NCBI GenBank assembly: GCA_965119745.1
Contig: OZ221973.1
Location: 2,418,001 to 2,482,000 of the forward strand
Length of the DNA stretch: 64,000 bases
DNA from: CAJFUR01 sp904420575
Lineage (GTDB): Bacteria > Actinomycetota > Coriobacteriia > Coriobacteriales > Eggerthellaceae
Direction of reading: 5' to 3'
Part shown: positions 24,916 to 31,736 of the stretch, piece by piece
How positions within the stretch are numbered: the first letter of the stretch is position 1
How the letters are laid out: each line of letters opens with the position of its first letter
The notes under the pieces: generated by a model
Told to the model about the DNA's origin: nothing
Databases searched by the model: none
Seen by the model: the letters and a program-made list of their open reading frames with translations, nothing else
Program-made: the position numbers and the translations under genes

Positions 24916-25576
24916 CGCGGTTTTCATGGCGACGTTCGCCGAGGGCGTGGACGAGGGTGCGCGGCAGTCGTTCGACGGGGACGTGAAGGCCGCAGCCGCG
25001 GCCGTGTCCGACGCGAGCCTGGCAGCGCCGGTGCTGGAGCCTCCCATGCCGGGCGGCGACTACTTCTGCGAAGTGGGCTTCCCGGACGAGACGGCCTACC
25101 GCGATGCCAAGGGGAAGGACACGTGGCAGGCCCTCTACGGCCTGTTCGAGAACCAGGACGTGGTGTCCCGCTTCGAATTCGGCGCCTATGGCGAAGGAGA
25201 GCTCACGCTGCAGGAGAAAGAGCGGTCAGGGTGCCACCGCGTGCTGATGTTCGCGCTCATCGAGGACGCCGACCCCGAGATGGTGGCCAAGATGGAATCG
25301 GTCATGAATGGCATGACCGACCACGTGCCGGGGCTGCGCAACTGCAAGCTCGCCAAAGTGGTCGAGTCGGCGGGATCGAGCGACTGGGCGTACGTCTACG
25401 AATGCGACTTCGACGAGCCGGGGTCGTTTTTGGGCAAGTACATGACGACGCCGTTCCACTTCTGCTACATCGACAAGTTCTTCGAGCCGGCCTGCAACGA
25501 GTGGATCGTCGATCCAGGCCTGGTGACGCCTTATGTGGCGCAGGAAAAGCCGTTCCTGGCCAACTATGTAAGCTGA
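24908..25576 (+). CDS. Dabb-domain (stress-response A/B barrel) protein
   Basis: A 222-aa cytoplasmic protein. The C-terminal half (about 112-215) matches the Dabb barrel: HRVLMFALIEDADPEMV, HVPGLRNCKLAKV, WAYVYECDFDEPGSFLGKYM, then a His/Phe pair. The N-terminal half appears to be a second, degenerate ferredoxin-like barrel, giving a tandem two-barrel protein. Dabb relatives include olivetolic-acid cyclase and polyketide-handling proteins, so binding of a small aromatic is possible but unproven. The ATG at 24908 overlaps the lipoprotein stop. A strong hairpin follows at 25582. Confidence 0.8.
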   Translation: MFSAVFMATFAEGVDEGARQSFDGDVKAAAAAVSDASLAAPVLEPPMPGGDYFCEVGFPDETAYRDAKGKDTWQALYGLFENQDVVSRFEFGAYGEGELTLQEKERSGCHRVLMFALIEDADPEMVAKMESVMNGMTDHVPGLRNCKLAKVVESAGSSDWAYVYECDFDEPGSFLGKYMTTPFHFCYIDKFFEPACNEWIVDPGLVTPYVAQEKPFLANYVS

Positions 25577-25581
25577 AAGGA

Positions 25582-25616
25582 CTCCGGCCGGCACGCAGCA
25601 CGCGTGCCGGCCGGAG
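25582..25616. terminator. Bidirectional hairpin, Dabb gene / UroD-like gene
   Basis: Perfect 15-base stem CTCCGGCCGGCACGC / GCGTGCCGGCCGGAG with a five-base loop between two convergent stops. Confidence 0.7.
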
Positions 25617-25639
25617 GAAGCGGTTCGGGGCGGTTGCCG

Positions 25640-26647
25640 CTAGTTCTTGCCGTAGAACTCGTCCACGGCGTCGAAGAACGCGTCGATGTTCTCCCAAGGC
25701 GACATCGGGGGGATGTCGCATCCCGACGAGGGGACGAAGTTCGGATAGGAGGCGCAGCTCTCGAGCACTTCGAGCGTCTTCGCCCGCACGCTCTCCGGGG
25801 TGCCGTGGCGGAACTCGGCGGCCGGGTCGACGTTGCCCATCACCAGGCGGTCGGACGGCATGAGCGGCAGCACGTCGGCCATGTCGATGGCGTTGCCGAA
25901 GTGGTAGCCCATCGCGCCGTTGGACACGATGGAGTCGATCTGCTTGATCACGCCTGGGCCGCAGTTGTGGTACACGACGCCGAAGCCCTCGTCCTGCACG
26001 GCCTCGACGATGGCCTTGACGTAGGGGCCGGAGAACTGGGCGGCGAGGTCGGGGGAGAGCAGCCCGGCCAGAGGCTCGGCCATGACCACGCCGTCGGCTC
26101 CCGCCTCCTTGAACGCCCTCGCGTACTCGACCAGGAAGGCCGAGACCTTTTCGAGCAGGGACTCCACGAACTCCGGCTCGTCGTAGCACAGAAGCATGAT
26201 CTCGTTCACGCCGCAGAGGAGGGCGGCCAGGCTGAAGGGGCCGATCGTCCCCGCGAACACGGGCCGGTCCCCGATGAGCGGCACGGCCTTCCGAACGGCG
26301 TCGACGTACAGGCCGCACCGTCCGTCCGTGGCCTCGGGCACGGCGAGCGCATCCATGTCGGCGTCCGTGCCGACCACCGAGCCCACGACCGTCGGGGCCC
26401 CGTCGTCTCTGAACACCGTCCGGCTGCCGAACGATTCGGCCTCCACCGACAGGTCCATGAACGAGACGCTGGCCGCCGAAGGCGTGCTCTCGGCCACCAG
26501 CCGCATGGCCTCGGCCTGCAGGTCGGCCGACCCGATGAGGTCCTTCACGGCCACGTCCATCTTCTGGATAGCGGGGAAGGACAGCACCGGGAACCCCTTC
26601 TTGGCGGGGCTCGCGATGGTGTCCGCCACCCATTTCGCCATATTCAT
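25640..26647 (-). CDS. UroD-family, MtaA-like corrinoid methyltransferase
   Basis: A 335-aa protein of the uroporphyrinogen-decarboxylase superfamily. The zinc triad of methylcobalamin methyltransferases is present: H227 and C229 in YHNCGPG, and C310 in SSGCDIPP. That places it with MtaA/MtbA/CmuA-like enzymes rather than with heme decarboxylases, which lack the Cys pair. It would move a methyl group between a corrinoid protein and a thiol or another acceptor, in the cytoplasm. No corrinoid protein gene is adjacent. GAGGAG lies seven bases before the ATG at 26647; MAKW at 26641 is possible. It is convergent with the Dabb gene, and a near-perfect inverted repeat lies upstream at 26774-26820. 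Confidence 0.85.
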   Translation of the reverse strand: MNMAKWVADTIASPAKKGFPVLSFPAIQKMDVAVKDLIGSADLQAEAMRLVAESTPSAASVSFMDLSVEAESFGSRTVFRDDGAPTVVGSVVGTDADMDALAVPEATDGRCGLYVDAVRKAVPLIGDRPVFAGTIGPFSLAALLCGVNEIMLLCYDEPEFVESLLEKVSAFLVEYARAFKEAGADGVVMAEPLAGLLSPDLAAQFSGPYVKAIVEAVQDEGFGVVYHNCGPGVIKQIDSIVSNGAMGYHFGNAIDMADVLPLMPSDRLVMGNVDPAAEFRHGTPESVRAKTLEVLESCASYPNFVPSSGCDIPPMSPWENIDAFFDAVDEFYGKN

Positions 26648-26773
26648 CGCCTTGCTCCTCACGGTTGGTGTCGGATACGTCGTGCCAAGTCCCGAGGCGG
26701 CACATGATGCGTTTTTCCATGGACAGCACTATAGCGATTTTCTTGGACAATGGAGCGGATGGGGAGCGCGTCT

Positions 26774-26820
26774 TTGCCCATAATCCTGGCAGCGCCTGAC
26801 GACGCCAGGACTATGGGCAA
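26774..26820 (-). promoter_or_regulatory. 17-base inverted repeat upstream of the UroD-like gene
   Basis: TTGCCCATAATCCTGGC (26774-26790) and its inverse at 26804-26820, with one mismatch and a 13-base loop. It is 127 bases before the UroD-like start, where an operator or leader hairpin could act. No U tract follows on either strand. Confidence 0.5.
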
Positions 26821-26984
26821 GGATCCGTGAGGACCGCGACCGGTTTATCGATTGCGGTTCTCACACGCCCGACGAAAGGGGGCGCCTAACCGCGAGAATC
26901 CCACGCCTGGTGCCCAAGATGCCTCCCCAAACCGAGCCGCAAGTACAACGTTGGCGCTATGTGTCTTACGGCAGGCGAGGGAAG

Positions 26985-27009
26985 CTTGCTTAGAGTTACT
27001 CTAAGCAAG
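26985..27009 (-). terminator. Hairpin with TTAGAGTTACTCTAA core after membrane protein
   Basis: Twelve-base arms CTTGCTTAGAGT / ACTCTAAGCAAG around one T, 12 bases past the stop of the minus-strand membrane protein gene. The U tract is weak. Confidence 0.55.
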
Positions 27010-27021
27010 GATGCGCATAGG

Positions 27022-27756
27022 TCAACGAATGCGGACGTGCCTTCGGATTCGCCTGCGAGAGGGGAGCGCTTTCGGTCGATCGACCAAGAGCGACGTCAGG
27101 TCGCTTATGAATCTTCCGAGTTCCTTCGCGGGAAGATCGGAGAGTCGATCACAAACCCGACACGCCACCCACACGAGGAACACGAGGGCACCCGCCGCGA
27201 CAGCCATGCAAGCAAGCAGACATGAAGCTGTTTCGAGGGGTACGTCATGTCCGAGCAACACGAAGACGAAGTTGATTCCTGCGGCGTGGAGGCAGAGTAT
27301 CACCAGTTCAAACGTGTATCGCATGATGGTTGCGGCCCGGCGCTCTTTGCTATTCAAGATCCGGATCGCCTCGTCCCGCACAAGGCGCACTTGGTCCGGG
27401 GCGCAGAGCCCCAACCCCCTCAAGCTTTTCGCAAGCTCTTTCGAGAACAACGACGAGCGCCTGATCGCGCGCTGGGGCGTCCTTTTGTGAAACGAGTCCG
27501 CCACACGAGTCATTGCGAGCGTCGCAACGAGGAACGGTATCAATGAAATCATCGCGGCCTGCATGAGAGAAGGATCGAACAGAGCCCCGAAGTTGAACGT
27601 TGTCGCGATGCCGGCGACAATGACGAAGATAACGAAAACGGTCCTTTCGAAAAAGGTCATGACTTTCCACGAAGCACGCGTGGCGTCGATCAGGCTTTCC
27701 TTCTTCATCTGTTCGTTTCTGACATTCAGCCATAAGGCAAAGTAGGGTTCGATCAT
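27022..27756 (-). CDS. Hypothetical four-helix membrane protein
   Basis: A 244-aa protein not recognised as a known family. Four hydrophobic segments are visible in two pairs: TVFVIFVIVAGIATTF and MISLIPFLVATLAM, then ELVILCLHAAGINFVFVLLG and CLLACMAVAAGALVFLVWVA. A basic cytoplasmic loop of about 60 residues (RTPQRAIRRSS ... RDEAIRILNSKERRAA) lies between the pairs, and the tail is Arg-rich. The start is uncertain: the ATG at 27756 has AAGGAA seven bases upstream, whereas longer in-frame starts to 27951 lack one. GC is lower than in core genes. Confidence 0.6.
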   Translation of the reverse strand: MIEPYFALWLNVRNEQMKKESLIDATRASWKVMTFFERTVFVIFVIVAGIATTFNFGALFDPSLMQAAMISLIPFLVATLAMTRVADSFHKRTPQRAIRRSSLFSKELAKSLRGLGLCAPDQVRLVRDEAIRILNSKERRAATIMRYTFELVILCLHAAGINFVFVLLGHDVPLETASCLLACMAVAAGALVFLVWVACRVCDRLSDLPAKELGRFISDLTSLLVDRPKALPSRRRIRRHVRIR

Positions 27757-28078
27757 GTCTTCGTTCCTTGCGTCTCGCGTCCCGGACCGTGCGTTTTCTC
27801 TTATCGACGCATCGGCAAGCATACACGATATCGAGCATAGAAGCGACGACTTTTGATCTATCAGCCGGCGCATCGGTCTTTCGACCTGCACCGGAAAGGG
27901 GGAACGGTCCCGACGAGCCTGCCCATAGAGGCTCCGCGAATCACGCGCCAATTAGGTTTACATAACATATATTATCAATTATTTATAAAGATGCCGAATC
28001 GAGACGCAAAAACGCCTGGGGCACATCTGGCGTGCGCTTGGTTGGCCTTCTGGTTCCTTGCGTGCGCAAGCGCAAAAA
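27757..28078. other. Intergenic region with AT-rich promoter-like stretch
   Basis: 322 bases between two minus-strand membrane protein genes. A strongly AT-rich run lies around 27955-27992 and probably carries the promoter of the gene at 27022-27756. The palindrome TTGCGTGCGCAA near 28055 lies just past the stop of the next gene and may be part of its terminator. Confidence 0.4.
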
Positions 28079-28495
28079 CTATCCCCAGGTCGAAGTGCCT
28101 GCAGCGCTTGATCCGGCGCCGGCAACCAGTTCGGCGAACTCGCCGCTTTCCATCATGCCGAGCAATGCGGTGAAATTGAAATAGAAAAAGATCGCATTGA
28201 TAACGAACGCAATGCCACACATGACCAGCGACGCTATGCAAGGCCGCCTTAATTGGGCAGCTGCCTTGGCGACCTCGGTCTCGCGCGTTGCAAGGAACTT
28301 GAGCTTGCGCCATGCGATGAAGCCGCAAACCAAACCGGCGCCGCTCAGAACCACGCCTCCGATGATCAAGGACACCGGCCCGGCGATGCTCGCGAACATG
28401 GTCAGATTGCGCGCCGTCCTTGCCTGGCGGAGGTCTTCGGTGCTTGGCCGGTAGTTTTGCGGAGGCAAAGGCTGCTGGTTTTCGCCCTCTGTCAT
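28079..28495 (-). CDS. Hypothetical small membrane protein
   Basis: A 138-aa protein with a polar Pro/Gln-rich N-terminus (about 30 residues), then three hydrophobic segments: FASIAGPVSLIIGGVVL, GAGLVCGFIAWRKL and IASLVMCGIAFVINAIFFYF. It ends in a small-residue tail. The build resembles DUF4190-like proteins, but I cannot assign a family or role. The ATG at 28495 has AGGAA upstream. It is a separate unit between two intergenic regions. Confidence 0.65.
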   Translation of the reverse strand: MTEGENQQPLPPQNYRPSTEDLRQARTARNLTMFASIAGPVSLIIGGVVLSGAGLVCGFIAWRKLKFLATRETEVAKAAAQLRRPCIASLVMCGIAFVINAIFFYFNFTALLGMMESGEFAELVAGAGSSAAGTSTWG

Positions 28496-28640
28496 CGTAT
28501 CATTCCTGTCTTTCCAAAAACGTGCGGTTTGACCTGCGGTTTTGTAAACGAGGCTCTGAGAGCCGTTCTAAGGCCCCGTTTTGCCTTCGGACGACTCCTA
28601 GGTCGTGGAAATCGCTGCTTTTCGAAACCCTCTTTCACAA

Positions 28641-29078
28641 CTATACCATTCGGGGACGTTTGCCGTCAGGCTCTGCCGACAATTCCATGGTCGCCGCATG
28701 CAATCGCTGCAAACTCAGGTCAAGCTCGTCGCGCTGGTACTCGAGAACCGTCTCGCGCGCCTGCAGAATGGACAGCCGCTCGGCCACCGTGGACGCGCCG
28801 CGCCGCGACAGCCTGACGTAGTACTGGATGCCCTCGATCGACAGGCCACTTTTGCGGAGCGCCTCGATCAGATGCAGCTGTGCGACGTCGTCCTCGGAAA
28901 AGGAGCGCACGCCGCGCTTGTCGCGCGCGAGGTCCGGAAAGAAGCCGCACTTGTCGTAGTAGCGTATGGTGAACGCCGAAATGCCGGTCATGTCGGAGAC
29001 TTCGCCGATGCCATGGCGAAGGTCGCCGTGGCCGGACGAGACGCCGCCGGCATGCTCGTCGTCTGTGCCCATCTGCAT
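28641..29078 (-). CDS. MerR-family transcriptional regulator
   Basis: A 145-aa MerR regulator. The winged helix starts at about residue 26 (GIGEVSDMTGISAFTIRYYD), continues with KCGFFPDLARDKRGVRSFSE, and is followed by the dimer coiled coil to about residue 130. No cysteine pair for metal binding is visible, so it is probably of the small-molecule or stress type (AdhR/NmlR-like). The ATG at 29078 has AAAGGA six bases upstream. Its upstream region has two copies of TTAGAGTWACTCTAA around a TATAAT box, typical of MerR operators. The gene expected on the far side of the operator is reduced to a fragment. Confidence 0.88.
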   Translation of the reverse strand: MQMGTDDEHAGGVSSGHGDLRHGIGEVSDMTGISAFTIRYYDKCGFFPDLARDKRGVRSFSEDDVAQLHLIEALRKSGLSIEGIQYYVRLSRRGASTVAERLSILQARETVLEYQRDELDLSLQRLHAATMELSAEPDGKRPRMV

Positions 29079-29141
29079 CGTGCTTCCTTTCTGCAAGGTG
29101 CGATCCCTGCGTACCCGTGCACGCACGCCGTGTTGCCGATC

Positions 29142-29188
29142 TACTTAGAGTAACTCTAATTATAACACAGTTAGAGTTACTCTAAGTA
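29142..29188. promoter_or_regulatory. Double palindromic MerR operator
   Basis: TTAGAGTAACTCTAA (29145-29159) and TTAGAGTTACTCTAA (29171-29185) face each other, so the whole 47-base block is itself symmetric. A TATAAT-like -10 for the minus-strand merR gene sits at 29159-29164, at the edge of one palindrome. MerR proteins act on dyads placed between the -35 and -10 boxes, so this fits autoregulation and control of a divergent gene. Confidence 0.7.
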
Positions 29189-29203
29189 CAAAGGACTAGC
29201 CGC

Positions 29204-29284
29204 ATGTGCCTTGAAGCAACGCCGGTCGGTCCAGACGCACACGAAACCATTCGATCCCTGGCGGACGGGCTTTCCTTCACCTGA
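29204..29284 (+). pseudogene. Short ORF past the MerR operator, possible gene remnant
   Basis: A 26-codon ORF opening with ATG at 29204, eight bases after AAAGGA, and ending in TGA at 29282. The peptide (MCLEATPVGPDAHETIRSLA...) is not recognised. It occupies the spot where the MerR-controlled divergent gene should be. It may be the start of a gene whose body was lost, since a G12 tract and the dut gene follow. It could also be a real small protein or chance. Confidence 0.3.
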
Positions 29285-29308
29285 ACGCAACGACGAAGGC
29301 GCAGAACA

Positions 29309-29320
29309 GGGGGGGGGGGG
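29309..29320. repeat. G12 homopolymer tract
   Basis: Twelve consecutive G between the short ORF and the dut stop. Together with the G15/C18 tract at 9339 it is the second long G run in intergenic DNA. It is prone to slippage and to sequencing error. Confidence 0.7.
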
Positions 29321-29357
29321 CGACACGTTGCAGGACATTGCACCGCCCGAACCGAAG

Positions 29358-29804
29358 TCACGACGACACGCCGCTACTGCCGAAACCCCCTTCTCCCCTC
29401 TCGGAAGCCGGCAGTTCCTTGCAAGGTTCGAACACTGCCCGCTCCACGCGCACGATCACCAGCTGGGCAATGCGGTCGCCGCGCTTGACCTGGAACGTCT
29501 GTTTGGGATCGAGGTTCACCAGCACGGCCTTGATCTCGCCACGGTAGTTGCTGTCGATGAGGCCGGGAGCGTTCACCAGCGAAATTCCGTGCTTGATGGC
29601 CAGGCCACTCCTGGGAACCACCAAGCCGGCACAGCCAAGCGGGATCGCCACGGCTATGCCGCAAGGCACGAGCGCCCGCTCGAAAGGAGCCAGTTCCAGG
29701 TCGCAGGTGGCGCGCAAATCGACACCGGCGTCGCCGACATAAGCGCATGCAGGAACCGGCAAGTCGGCATCAAGCCGCACGAGAGGTATGACAAGCGTCT
29801 CCAT
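29358..29804 (-). CDS. dut: dUTP diphosphatase
   Basis: A 148-aa trimeric-type dUTPase that hydrolyses dUTP to dUMP and diphosphate, keeping uracil out of DNA and feeding dTMP synthesis. All five family motifs are visible: DAGVDLRA, PRSGLA, GLIDSNYRGEI, RGDRIAQLVI and the C-terminal RGEGGFGSSG. The length is normal. The ATG at 29804 is one base past the nrdR stop, so it is translated from the nrdR message. A G12 tract lies beyond its stop. Confidence 0.96.
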   Translation of the reverse strand: METLVIPLVRLDADLPVPACAYVGDAGVDLRATCDLELAPFERALVPCGIAVAIPLGCAGLVVPRSGLAIKHGISLVNAPGLIDSNYRGEIKAVLVNLDPKQTFQVKRGDRIAQLVIVRVERAVFEPCKELPASERGEGGFGSSGVSS

Positions 29805-29805
29805 G

Positions 29806-30252
29806 TCAGCGCAACCCCTCGAGCGCGGCGGCGAATTCCTCGACGTTCTGGAAATCCTTGTACACGCTCGCGAAACGCACGTAGGCCACATCGTCCAGCT
29901 TCGCCAGACGCACCAACGCCATGTCGCCGAGTTCCTTCGAGCCGATCTCGCTCTTGGAGGCATTGCGCAGTTCGGTTTCGATGCTGTCGATGAGATCGCC
30001 AATCTGTTCGGGAGATATGGGCCGCTTCGCGCAGGCGATCAGCAGCCCTCGCATGAGCTTCTGCCGGTCATAGGCTTCAGAGGAGCCGTCAGCCTTGACG
30101 ACGATGAGAGGGTTGTCCACCAAACGCTCGTACGTGGTGAACCGATGGCCGCATTCGAGGCATTCGCGGCGGCGGCGGATGGTGGTGTCGTCTTCCGACG
30201 GGCGCGAATCGACCACTTTGGATTCGGAATAACCACAAGAGGGACAGCGCAT
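29806..30252 (-). CDS. nrdR: Transcriptional repressor NrdR
   Basis: A 148-aa zinc-ribbon/ATP-cone repressor of ribonucleotide-reductase genes. The ribbon is MRCPSCGYSESKVVDSRP with its second pair in CLECGHRFTTYER; the ATP-cone domain follows from about residue 46 (PLIVVKADGSSEAYDRQKL). The length is standard. The ATG at 30252 has AGGAGTG upstream. It forms an operon with dut, one base downstream. A NrdR-box-like sequence in its own upstream region suggests autoregulation. Confidence 0.96.
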   Translation of the reverse strand: MRCPSCGYSESKVVDSRPSEDDTTIRRRRECLECGHRFTTYERLVDNPLIVVKADGSSEAYDRQKLMRGLLIACAKRPISPEQIGDLIDSIETELRNASKSEIGSKELGDMALVRLAKLDDVAYVRFASVYKDFQNVEEFAAALEGLR

Positions 30253-30271
30253 AGCACTCCTTTGTTTGGCT

Positions 30272-30307
30272 TTGAACCACCGTAGCATACTACATATTGT
30301 GGTTCAA
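30272..30307 (-). promoter_or_regulatory. nrdR upstream inverted repeat with NrdR-box-like core
   Basis: Perfect nine-base arms TTGAACCAC (30272-30280) and GTGGTTCAA (30299-30307) around 18 bases. Inside, CTACATATTGTGG at 30290-30302 is close to the published NrdR box pattern (C-A/T-A-N-AT-A-T-A/T-G-T-G). It is 20 bases before the nrdR start. Confidence 0.5.
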
Positions 30308-30429
30308 TTCTCGCAAAGGAATCCCCCGAAAAAGCGCGCCCCCGGGGTGGCGGGGGCGCAACGCAGCCACAGAAACGCAGCATCTGTGGGCAAGAACAGC
30401 CACTCGGGGCGCTGTGAAGGTCAGAGGGC

Positions 30430-30819
30430 CTAGATCCCGACGAAGAGCGTCGCGAACGCCAAGGCTGCGAACACGCATCCCGCCGCAACCGCCTGCCAGC
30501 GCTCGGCGCGACCGAAGGCGACCCCTCGGACATTGCCGTAACGCAGGTTGGAGACCAGTTCGGTATGCATGAGCCGACCCTGGGCGCAGCATGTCCGCGA
30601 CGGGAGAAACGAAGCCGCCTCGGGGGACGCCGCCTTTCGAAAGCCCTCTTCGGGGCGGGCGTGCTTGGGGCCGGCGCCGCAGGACGGTTTCGCAGGCCTG
30701 CGAAGGCCCTCCTGGCCGGGAAACGCAATGATGGTGCCGCAACGGGCGGGAATCTCTTCGCAGCGAGGATTGAGAGCGGTGGCTCCTTCGATGGGATACT
30801 GCAGCTCGAAATTCTTCAT
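30430..30819 (-). CDS. Small C-tail membrane protein divergent from lexA (putative SOS division inhibitor)
   Basis: A 129-aa protein with no clear homology. It has a polar, Cys- and Pro-containing body and a single C-terminal membrane helix (WQAVAAGCVFAALAFATLFV). The ATG at 30819 has GGGAGG upstream. It is divergent from lexA across a region with four SOS boxes, so it is almost surely LexA-controlled. Small single-helix SOS proteins beside lexA halt cell division in other bacteria (YneA, DivS, SidA); I infer an analogous role from position and topology only. No LysM domain is present. Confidence 0.65.
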   Translation of the reverse strand: MKNFELQYPIEGATALNPRCEEIPARCGTIIAFPGQEGLRRPAKPSCGAGPKHARPEEGFRKAASPEAASFLPSRTCCAQGRLMHTELVSNLRYGNVRGVAFGRAERWQAVAAGCVFAALAFATLFVGI

Positions 30820-30843
30820 CTTTTTGCCTCCCAAGACTTGCGT

Positions 30844-30857
30844 AGAACCTTTGTTCG
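30844..30857 (-). promoter_or_regulatory. SOS box 1 (LexA site)
   Basis: AGAACCTTTGTTCG, matching the Gram-positive LexA pattern GAAC-N4-GTTC. It is nearest to the small membrane protein gene. Confidence 0.85.
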
Positions 30858-30871
30858 CATATATAATAGAT

Positions 30872-30885
30872 CGAACAAAGGTTCA
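30872..30885. promoter_or_regulatory. SOS box 2 (LexA site)
   Basis: CGAACAAAGGTTCA, a full GAAC-N4-GTTC match, 28 bases from box 1. A TATAAT-like sequence lies between the two (30862-30867). Confidence 0.85.
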
Positions 30886-30900
30886 TGTCAAGGAATTTTT

Positions 30901-30930
30901 CAAACATTTGTTTCATATAACAAATGTTCG
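30901..30930 (+). promoter_or_regulatory. SOS boxes 3 and 4 near lexA
   Basis: Two weaker LexA sites: AAACATTTGTTT (30902-30913) and AACAAATGTTCG (30919-30930), just before the lexA ribosome site. They would allow LexA to repress its own gene. Confidence 0.7.
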
Positions 30931-30952
30931 TATTCCAAGAAAGGAAGAGGCC

Positions 30953-31594
30953 ATGGCCGAGAAAGTGACGAAACGTCAGCAGGCGGTGCTCGACTGCATA
31001 GAGGAGTGCATCCGCGAAAAAGGCTATGGTCCCACGGTGCGCGAAGTGTGCCAAAGCCTGGGTTTGTCCTCCCCTTCCACCGTGCACGTGCATCTCAAGG
31101 CGCTCGAGAACAAGGGGCTCATCAAACGTGATCCGCTGAAGTCGCGTTCCATCGCGCTCACCTATCCCCTCGAAGGCTTGCCGGCCCTCGAATCCAACGT
31201 GGTGCAGCCGAGCTTCAGCAAACTGGTGAACGTGCCGCTCGTCGGCAACGTCGCCGCCGGCGCGCCCATCCTTGCCGAAGAGAACATCACCGACACCATC
31301 ACGCTGCCGACCGACATCGTGGGCGATTCGCCTTCGTTCTTGCTGTCGGTCCGCGGCGAGTCCATGATCGAGGCGGGCATCAACGACGGCGACTACGTGG
31401 TCGTGAAAGAGCAACCCGTCGCGAACAACGGCGACATCGTAGTGGCCATCATCGACGACGGGGCCACCGTGAAGCGATTTTACAAAGAGGCGGACCATAT
31501 ACGCCTGCAGCCGGAGAACTCGTCCATGGAGCCCATCATCACGCGTGACTGCTCCATCGCCGGCAAGGTGGTGGCTGTTTTCCGCCGCCTCTAG
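30953..31594 (+). CDS. lexA: LexA repressor
   Basis: A 213-aa SOS repressor and self-cleaving serine protease. The N-terminal winged helix (TKRQQAVLDCIEECIREKGY, PTVREVCQSLGLSSPSTVHV) binds SOS boxes. The cleavage bond is Ala102-Gly103 in VAAGAP, the catalytic Ser is S137 in RGESMIEAG, and the Lys is K174 in TVKRF. The ATG at 30953 has AAAGGAAGAGG upstream. Four SOS boxes precede it, shared with the divergent small membrane protein. recA in this window also has a perfect SOS box. It is convergent with hflX across a shared hairpin. Confidence 0.97.
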   Translation: MAEKVTKRQQAVLDCIEECIREKGYGPTVREVCQSLGLSSPSTVHVHLKALENKGLIKRDPLKSRSIALTYPLEGLPALESNVVQPSFSKLVNVPLVGNVAAGAPILAEENITDTITLPTDIVGDSPSFLLSVRGESMIEAGINDGDYVVVKEQPVANNGDIVVAIIDDGATVKRFYKEADHIRLQPENSSMEPIITRDCSIAGKVVAVFRRL

Positions 31595-31697
31595 CCCAGC
31601 ACGCCGCGCAGCAGGCATTCGCGGCCGCGGCTTCGGCGCATGATCCATGGAATGCCCGTCCGCGAAGCCCCCATCCCTGGTCAAGCCCAAGAACCCC

Positions 31698-31732
31698 GAA
31701 AGGGTGCTTAGAGTAACTCTAAGCACCCTTTC
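31698..31732. terminator. Bidirectional hairpin with TTAGAGTAACTCTAA core, lexA / hflX
   Basis: Perfect 17-base arms GAAAGGGTGCTTAGAGT and its inverse around a single A, between the convergent lexA and hflX stops. The outer stem ends in CCCTTTC on both strands, giving a short U-rich end each way. Confidence 0.7.
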
Positions 31733-31736
31733 TCGG

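Larger units (their letters stand above)
26648..27021. other. Intergenic region upstream of the UroD-like gene
   Basis: 374 bases, no gene seen. It carries the inverted repeat at 26774-26820 and the terminator-like hairpin at 26985-27009. An additional loose dyad GCGGTT / AACCGC spans 26846-26884. Confidence 0.45.

Noticed and set aside
25640..26647. Uroporphyrinogen decarboxylase (hemE)
   Set aside because: The His-x-Cys ... Cys zinc set belongs to methylcobalamin methyltransferases, and no heme genes are nearby.
26846..26884. Possible tRNA-like or riboswitch fold around GCGGTT/AACCGC
   Set aside because: No acceptor stem, T-loop or conserved riboswitch core could be drawn.
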